NCBI GenBank assembly: GCA_030620115.1
Contig: JAUXFG010000132.1
Span: 1-10,747 of the forward strand
DNA from: Candidatus Fermentibacterota bacterium
GTDB taxonomy: Bacteria; JAFGKV01
DNA: 10,747 nt
Direction of reading: 5' to 3'
Shown: piece after piece, positions 6,321-10,747 of the stretch
How the letters are laid out: each line of letters begins with the position of its first letter
Position numbering within the stretch: position 1 is the first letter of the stretch
Notes under the pieces: generated by a model
The model's input: the letters and a program-made list of their open reading frames with translations, nothing else
Database searches by the model: none
Told to the model about the DNA's origin: nothing
Made by a program: the position numbers and the translations under genes

Positions 6321-8693
6321 ATGACGCAGGCTGAACCTACCCAAGAGGGAATCTCGGAACACACGGCCCAACTCGAAGCACTACATCAGGTGGGGCTCGA
6401 GCTTGCCGCGGAGCTGGATCTGGATTCGCTCCTCCACTCCATCGTCTCACGAGCCATGGAGCTGCTTGATGGAGACGGTGGAGGGCTCTATCTCTACAGG
6501 CCGGATCGCGATGTTTTGGAATGGGTTGTGGGAATCGGCCCCGGGGCGCCGCCCAACGGCAGCGCCCTCCACCGGGGCGAAGGGCTCTCAGGGAAAATCT
6601 GGGAAACGGGGAAGCCGCTTCTCGTGAATGACTATCAGCGATGGAAGAAGCGAGCCCCAATCTACAATGATCTCCCCGTGGCGGCCATTGCGGGTGTACC
6701 GATCCAATGGGGTGAGGAACTGCTGGGGGTCCTCAATATCTCAGCGAAGAATCCAGGCTCTTTCTCATCTGACAACATCGAGTTATTGGGTCTATTCGCC
6801 ACCCAGGCCGCCATTGCCATCCGCAATGCCCGGCTTTTTCGCGAAGGGGAAAGACGGATCACCCAACTCGCCATCATCAACGAGATCGGCCGCGCCATCT
6901 CCTCTGCCCTGGAGTGGGGAGAACTGCTGGAGACGGTACATCAACAGGTCAGTCGCCTCTTTGACACCACCAATTTCTACATTGCCACCTACCAGGAAAA
7001 CCGCGACGAGTGGACCACGGTCCTCCGTCGGGAACATGGTATTCTGCAACCAAGTGCCACCTACAAGGTGGGCGCCGGCTTCACGGGCCACATCATCCGC
7101 AACCGGAAATCCCTGCTCTTTCGATCCAGCCGGGAAAATATTGCTTTCAAGAAATCGTTGGGACTCAAAAGTCTGGGGGAGCTCGCCCGCTCTTGGTTAG
7201 GCGTGCCCCTGGTCGCAGCCGACAAGGTAGTAGGCGTCATGGCCATCCAGAATTACGAGCAGGAGAACCTCTACGATGAAGACGATCTGGCCCTATTCAC
7301 CACCATTGCCGCCCAGGTAGCCATTGCCATGGAAAACCAGCGGCTCTTGGAGGAGACCCGCCATCGTGCCCAGGAGCTGGAGGTCATCAACGAGGTGGGT
7401 CGCGCTATCACCACCGTGCTTGATGTAGACGCGGTACTTCGTCGGATTGTAGACACCACGAAAGAACGTTTCGGCCAGTACTTCGTCGGCATTGCGCTGT
7501 TGGAGGGAGATCGACTGGTCTTTCAAGATGGAAGCACGGTGGGCAATACTGATGTTCGGCTCACGCGGGGACAATTGGTCGGGACACTTCAATCAACCAC
7601 CAGTCTTATCTCAGAGGCTGCGCGAACCGGCAAGCCGGTATTGGTCAATAATGTCCTCGATGATCAACGTTACCTTGCAGCTCCGGAACTGTTGGACACC
7701 CGTTCCGAACTGGACATGCCTATTGACGTCAAAGGCCATGTCATCGGGGTGTTGGGCATGCAGAGCGAGCGGCCGTTCGCGTACGACCAAGCAGACGCGG
7801 CTCTCCTCCAATCGTTGGCAAGCCAGGCCGGCGTGGCCATCGAGAACGCACGACTCTACGAAGAGGCCCAGCGAGAGCTCGCTGAACGCAAACGAGCGGA
7901 GAGCAAGGTGCAGAGGGCACTGAAAGAACTAGAACGCTCCAATACGGAATTGGAGCAGTTCGCCTATGTCGCGTCCCACGATCTGCAGGAGCCTTTGCGC
8001 AAAGTGCAGGCCTGCGGCGATCGGCTGTCGGTCAAGTATGCCCATGCCCTCGACGAGAGGGGGCGTGATTATATGGAGCGTATGACCGGAGCAGCCCACC
8101 GAATGCAAGCCATGATCAACGATCTGTTGGCCTTCTCCCGGGTCACGACGCGGGCGAAGCCCTTTATCTCGGTTGACCTCGGCGAGATCACGCGGGAGGC
8201 GGTCTCTGACCTCGAAATACGTGTGCAACAAACCGGCGGCCATGTAGAGATCGGCAATCTGCCCACCATCGAAGCGGATCGCATGCAGATGTGCCAATTG
8301 TTCACGAATCTCATAGGCAATGCCCTGAAATTCCATCGCGATGGCATCGCCCCCCATGTAAAGATCCATGGGGATTTTTTGGATGAGGATACCGACCCTG
8401 AAGTCACCTCAAGTCTGAAGGAACCCTGGATAGAACGCGAAAAAAGCTGCAGGATTGTGGTGGAAGACAACGGGATTGGGTTCGATGAGAAATTTCTCCA
8501 GCGGATCTTCCAGCCATTTCAACGACTCCATGGCCGCGGAGAGTATGAAGGAAGCGGCATTGGTCTTGCCATCTGTCATAAGATAGTAGTACGTCATCGC
8601 GGCAGCATCACCGCCGAAAGCACGCCCGGCCGTGGAGCAATCTTCATGGTAACCCTGCCGGTGAAACAATCCATGGAAGGAGATAATTCATGA
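6321..8693 (+). CDS. Triple-GAF sensor histidine kinase, Cph1-type kinase core (790 aa)
   Basis: Three GAF domains (about 17-173, 182-341, 353-513) lead through a coiled coil (ELAERKRAE...) into HisKA, with His553 in VASHDLQEPLRK. HATPase_c follows, with N-box Asn667, G1 DNGIG at 716-720 and G2 GSGIG at 744-748. The HDLQEPL box and the RLHGRGEYEGSGIGL segment are typical of the kinase class found with cyanobacterial-type phytochromes and Rcp1 regulators. However, the first cysteine is at residue 565, so no GAF can bind a bilin covalently or use Cys metal ligands. GAF2-GAF3 strongly resemble GAF1-GAF2 of the 1045-aa kinase. No membrane segment is visible. The start is ambiguous: the ATG at 6321 has GGAG 10 nt upstream, whereas the ATG at 6300 (seven residues longer) has GGGAG only 1 nt away. 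I prefer 6321. The gene overlaps the next by ATGA, so the two are probably cotranscribed and translationally coupled. Confidence 0.93.
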   Translation: MTQAEPTQEGISEHTAQLEALHQVGLELAAELDLDSLLHSIVSRAMELLDGDGGGLYLYRPDRDVLEWVVGIGPGAPPNGSALHRGEGLSGKIWETGKPLLVNDYQRWKKRAPIYNDLPVAAIAGVPIQWGEELLGVLNISAKNPGSFSSDNIELLGLFATQAAIAIRNARLFREGERRITQLAIINEIGRAISSALEWGELLETVHQQVSRLFDTTNFYIATYQENRDEWTTVLRREHGILQPSATYKVGAGFTGHIIRNRKSLLFRSSRENIAFKKSLGLKSLGELARSWLGVPLVAADKVVGVMAIQNYEQENLYDEDDLALFTTIAAQVAIAMENQRLLEETRHRAQELEVINEVGRAITTVLDVDAVLRRIVDTTKERFGQYFVGIALLEGDRLVFQDGSTVGNTDVRLTRGQLVGTLQSTTSLISEAARTGKPVLVNNVLDDQRYLAAPELLDTRSELDMPIDVKGHVIGVLGMQSERPFAYDQADAALLQSLASQAGVAIENARLYEEAQRELAERKRAESKVQRALKELERSNTELEQFAYVASHDLQEPLRKVQACGDRLSVKYAHALDERGRDYMERMTGAAHRMQAMINDLLAFSRVTTRAKPFISVDLGEITREAVSDLEIRVQQTGGHVEIGNLPTIEADRMQMCQLFTNLIGNALKFHRDGIAPHVKIHGDFLDEDTDPEVTSSLKEPWIEREKSCRIVVEDNGIGFDEKFLQRIFQPFQRLHGRGEYEGSGIGLAICHKIVVRHRGSITAESTPGRGAIFMVTLPVKQSMEGDNS
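8675..8682 (+). promoter_or_regulatory. Strong ribosome-binding site inside the end of the triple-GAF kinase gene
   Basis: GGAAGGAG lies 7 nt before the ATG at 8690, inside the last codons of the upstream kinase. With the ATGA overlap it indicates efficient, coupled translation of the regulator. Confidence 0.8.
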
Positions 8694-9145
8694 TCTCAAC
8701 TCACCAGCCGATCACTATCCTCATGGCAGAGGATGATCCCGACGATCGGCTCATGACAAAGGAGGCCTTCGAGGAGAATCGCCTGGCAAATGACTTGCGT
8801 TTCGTGGAGAACGGTGAAGAGCTGATGGACTATCTCTACCGGCGAGGCGAGTTCAGCGACCCGGACAAATCGCCATACCCGGGCCTGATACTGCTGGACC
8901 TGAACATGCCTCGCAAAGATGGGCGTGAGGCATTGGCGGAGATCAAGGCCGACGCGACCCTGCGTCGTATTCCTATTGTTGTGCTGACCACCTCAAAGGC
9001 CGAAGAGGACATCTTGCGTTCCTACGACATGGGCGTGAGCTCATTCATCACCAAGCCAATTACCTTCGAGGGGTTGGTAGACTTGATGAAGACCTTGGGC
9101 AAGTATTGGCTTGAGTTTGTTGCACTTCCTCCTCTACCGTCTTGA
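8690..9145 (+). CDS. Rcp1-type single-domain response regulator (151 aa)
   Basis: A stand-alone CheY-fold receiver: acidic Glu14/Asp15/Asp16, phosphoacceptor Asp70 in LLDLNMP, switch Thr100 in VLTTSK, and Lys122 in TKP. The insertion between strand 2 and strand 3 (DYLYRRGEF...PYPGLILLD) and the overall length are typical of the Rcp1 family, the partners of phytochrome-like kinases. No output domain follows, so it acts by protein contact or as a phosphoryl relay or sink. The ATG overlaps the kinase stop codon, making the triple-GAF kinase the obvious cognate partner. A short extra tail (FVALPPLPS) follows the last helix. The start is firm because of the ribosome site at 8675-8682. Confidence 0.95.
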   Translation: MISTHQPITILMAEDDPDDRLMTKEAFEENRLANDLRFVENGEELMDYLYRRGEFSDPDKSPYPGLILLDLNMPRKDGREALAEIKADATLRRIPIVVLTTSKAEEDILRSYDMGVSSFITKPITFEGLVDLMKTLGKYWLEFVALPPLPS

Positions 9146-9268
9146 TCATGCCGTCTGCACAAGAATCCAAAATGACAGTCCTCGCGAGGATTCGCCCATG
9201 ATCGGGAATCGATTGCCAACCGATTCTGTAGTGCTTCCCACATGGGGCTTATGTCAGAGGAAACAGTG
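9146..9268 (+). other. Short intergenic spacer with small palindromes
   Basis: This spacer contains a perfect 12-bp palindrome TCCTCGCGAGGA (9179-9190). It also contains an inverted pair GATCATG/CATGATC (9145-9151 and 9198-9204) and an inverted pair GAATCG/CGATTC (9206-9211 and 9221-9226). None is followed by a T-run, so an intrinsic terminator is not supported. No promoter is clear. The next gene may be read through from the upstream pair. Confidence 0.4.
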
Positions 9269-10390
9269 ATGGACCAAGAACTCATCAGCGTACTCCTGGT
9301 TGATGACGACGACGATGACTTCGTGTTGGTTCGTGATCTGCTCGCTGAAGCATCGTGGAGCCGATTCGATCTTGAGTGGACTAAGGAATACGAGGATGCC
9401 TTGGAGATCATGGACCAGACACGACACCACATCTATCTGGTGGACTACCGTCTTGGAGAACGAAACGGATTGGAACTGATGCGGGCCGCCATTGCCGGTG
9501 GCTGCAATGCACCCATCATCCTCCTGACCGGTCAAGGCTGCCGCGAGGTGGACCTCTCTGCCATGAAGGCGGGGGCAGCGGACTACCTCGCAAAGGACCA
9601 CCTCAGCGCCGAATTGCTGGAGCGTTCCATTCGCTACGCTATCGAGCGAAAACGAACCGAACACGACATCCGGCGCCATGCACTGGAGCTGCAAACACGC
9701 AATGAGGATCTGGACGCATTTGCCCATACCGTAGCCCACGACCTCAGGACCCCGCTGGGAAGCATCATCGGTTTTGCCGAGCAACTTGAAGAGTTCCGCG
9801 AAACCATGTCGAAAGAGGAGATCCAAGAATGCCTGCAGATCATCTTGCACGTCGGGTACAAGATGAGCAGCATCATTCATGAATTGCTCTTGTTGGCCGG
9901 GGTGCGTAAGAAGGAGGATGTGCAGAGAACACCGCTGAATACGGCACGTATCGTGACAGAGGTTCAGATGCGACTCACTCGACTCATCAAGGAGCATGGG
10001 CCGGAGATCATCGTGCCCGAAACCTGGCCGCCGGCCATGGGCTACGGCCCATGGGTAGAGGAGGTATGGGTCAACTACATCTCCAATGCCATTCTATATG
10101 GCGGGCGCCCCCCACGCGTGGAGTTGAGCGCAACCGAACAAGCGGATGGCATGGTACGTTTCTCGGTACGCGACAACGGCCCCGGCCTTGCGCCGAACGA
10201 AAAGGTGCGGCTCTTCACTCCTTTCACCCGACTGGAGCAGGTACGCTCCACGGGATACGGGCTGGGGCTCTCCATCGTGCGACGCATTGTGGAGAAGCTT
10301 GGCGGAGAGGTTGGTGTAGAGAGCGAGATCGGCCAAGGCAGTGTCTTCACATTCACCCTGCCCGGAAAGCTGACTATTGGACATACATAA
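9269..10390 (+). CDS. REC-HisKA-HATPase histidine kinase (373 aa)
   Basis: A soluble kinase whose only sensory module is an N-terminal receiver (about 6-125): a run of six Asp at residues 12-17, phosphoacceptor Asp59 in LVDYRLGE, Thr87 in LLTGQG, and Lys109 followed by Asp rather than the usual Pro. A helix (about 126-148) leads to HisKA, with His157 in TVAHDLRTPLG. HATPase_c has N-box Asn273, G1 DNGPGL at 302-307 and G2 GYGLGL at 329-334. From the layout it probably takes its input as phosphorylation or docking at the receiver, possibly from the kinase/regulator pair just upstream. Three in-frame ATGs exist (9242, 9251, 9269). I chose 9269 because AGAGGA lies 7 nt upstream and only a short lead remains before the receiver. 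No HPt or output domain is attached. Confidence 0.93.
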   Translation: MDQELISVLLVDDDDDDFVLVRDLLAEASWSRFDLEWTKEYEDALEIMDQTRHHIYLVDYRLGERNGLELMRAAIAGGCNAPIILLTGQGCREVDLSAMKAGAADYLAKDHLSAELLERSIRYAIERKRTEHDIRRHALELQTRNEDLDAFAHTVAHDLRTPLGSIIGFAEQLEEFRETMSKEEIQECLQIILHVGYKMSSIIHELLLLAGVRKKEDVQRTPLNTARIVTEVQMRLTRLIKEHGPEIIVPETWPPAMGYGPWVEEVWVNYISNAILYGGRPPRVELSATEQADGMVRFSVRDNGPGLAPNEKVRLFTPFTRLEQVRSTGYGLGLSIVRRIVEKLGGEVGVESEIGQGSVFTFTLPGKLTIGHT

Positions 10391-10420
10391 CACCGGGGCT
10401 ATTCTCTCCTCCACAGTATC

Positions 10421-10456
10421 ATCGGGATCGGAATCGCTATCGGAATCGGTATCGAA
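10421..10456. repeat. Hexanucleotide tract ATCGNN x6
   Basis: Six units in exact 6-bp phase (ATCGGG, ATCGGA, ATCGCT, ATCGGA, ATCGGT, ATCGAA) lie 30 bp after the stop codon of the 373-aa kinase gene. The tract is simple-sequence DNA without coding evidence. Confidence 0.75.
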
Positions 10457-10479
10457 TTGAGGTGTGATCACATGGCCCT

Positions 10480-10539
10480 TAGCCCGCATTTCTCACTGGC
10501 CATCTGCTGCTGCCGAAAGTTGGTGAGAAATCCGGGCTA
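10480..10539. repeat. 17-bp inverted repeat, possible IS end or palindromic element
   Basis: The left arm (10480-10496, TAGCCCGCATTTCTCAC) is the reverse complement of the right arm (10523-10539) at 16 of 17 positions, with 26 bp between. It lies between the convergent 373-aa kinase gene and the transposase remnant, where a terminator or an IS terminus would be expected. Neither side carries a T-run after the stem, which argues against a standard intrinsic terminator. Its position 37 bp past the transposase stop makes an insertion-sequence end plausible but unproven. Confidence 0.6.
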
Positions 10540-10576
10540 GCCCTGCCCTTTACCCACAAAAAAGGTCTGGGCAATC

Positions 10577-10747
10577 TCATCCGTCCTCCAGCAACCCGAA
10601 CCCCAGGCATGCAAGGTTCTTAATTCTATAATCCGAGAACAGCACCTCAGCAGGCAATTCCGGGGTTTCTCTGCCCAGGAGAGTCATCAGCATAATCCGC
10701 CAAGCAATGACAAGGTTAATGGCAATAGCTCGCCGCAGGCGTTCAGC
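10577..10747 (-). pseudogene. C-terminal remnant of an IS4-family (Tn5-like) transposase, internally deleted, truncated by window edge
   Basis: The minus strand is open from the window edge to a TGA at 10577-10579, giving 56 residues. Key segments are AERLRRAIAINLVIAW, then RIMLMTLLGRETPELPAE and VLFSD, ending GFGLLEDG. The first part matches, from memory of the family, the C-terminal helical region of Tn5-like IS4 transposases (the R-AIAI-L-IAWRI...LGR..P.LPA signature). In full-length relatives, several dozen residues normally separate VLFSD from a terminal GFALLEDG-type sequence. Here the two are joined within about ten residues, implying an internal deletion. The N-terminal catalytic DDE region would lie outside the window, so whether the upstream part is intact is unknown. 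It is probably inactive. It shows that this end of the signalling island borders mobile DNA. Confidence 0.75.

Noticed and set aside
6171-6371. 66-codon minus-strand frame in the divergent intergenic region
   Set aside because: It has no recognisable motif, begins inside the well-supported rightward kinase gene, and runs back towards the hairpin repeats. It is best explained as a chance frame.
6321-8693. True phytochrome (bilin-binding photoreceptor)
   Set aside because: No cysteine occurs before residue 565 and no phytochrome PHY-domain pattern is seen. Only the kinase core and the partner regulator are phytochrome-like.
10480-10539. Rho-independent terminator between convergent genes
   Set aside because: The stem is strong, but no T-run follows on either strand and the 26-nt loop is long. 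It is kept as an inverted repeat only.
1-10747. tRNA, rRNA or riboswitch genes
   Set aside because: No cloverleaf with a GTTCRA-type T-arm, rRNA core motif or recognisable riboswitch core was seen in the intergenic stretches. They are filled with simple tracts and hairpin repeats.

Overview
The window is a dense two-component signalling island. It holds four complete histidine kinases, one stand-alone response regulator, and the tail of a further receiver-bearing protein. There are four HisKA/HATPase catalytic modules and seven receiver domains, one of which looks degenerate. No DNA-binding, cyclase, HPt or other output domain is visible. None of the kinases shows a signal peptide or membrane segment, so all are read as cytoplasmic proteins sensing through receiver, PAS and GAF domains. 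The base composition is moderately GC-rich, and spacing with GGAG/GAGG ribosome sites is normal for bacteria. Repeat-laden intergenic DNA and an IS4-type transposase remnant suggest a free-living environmental Gram-negative lineage with a large regulatory genome (Desulfobacterota, Nitrospirota or NC10-like are possibilities). The phylum cannot be fixed from this sequence.

Layout. 1-234 (+): C-terminal end of a receiver domain whose gene begins outside the window. 282-2024 (-): 580-aa hybrid kinase REC-coiled coil-HisKA-HATPase-REC, convergent with the previous gene. 2025-2748: a gene-free 724-bp stretch made of 7-bp tandem tracts and three inverted doublets of a 34-bp hairpin repeat. 2749-5886 (-): 1045-aa hybrid kinase REC-PAS-GAF-GAF-HisKA-HATPase-pseudoREC. 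5887-6320: divergent intergenic region with a probable promoter for the leftward gene and two and a half copies of a second, longer hairpin repeat. 6321-8693 (+): 790-aa kinase GAF-GAF-GAF-HisKA-HATPase. 8690-9145 (+): 151-aa Rcp1-type response regulator overlapping it by 4 bp. 9269-10390 (+): 373-aa REC-HisKA-HATPase kinase. 10391-10576: hexamer tract and a 17-bp inverted repeat. 10577-10747 (-): C-terminal remnant of an IS4-family transposase with an apparent internal deletion.

How the genes fit together. The two leftward hybrid kinases are paralogues sharing the same frame (about three quarters identity by eye in the N-terminal receiver, with no gaps). The larger one carries an extra PAS-GAF-GAF block. 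The two GAF domains in that block closely match the last two GAF domains of the divergently transcribed 790-aa kinase, although the two proteins have different types of kinase core. The 790-aa kinase and the 151-aa regulator form a translationally coupled kinase/regulator pair of the Cph1/Rcp1 type, but without any cysteine in the GAF region to hold a bilin. The 373-aa kinase starts with a receiver, so it could take phosphoryl or docking input from the others. The island therefore looks like an intracellular signal-integrating network whose outputs lie elsewhere.

What stands out: the phosphoacceptor Asp to Asn change in the terminal receiver of the 1045-aa kinase; the shared GAF pair; two intergenic hairpin-repeat families related by compensatory base changes; and six separate 7-bp-period tracts.
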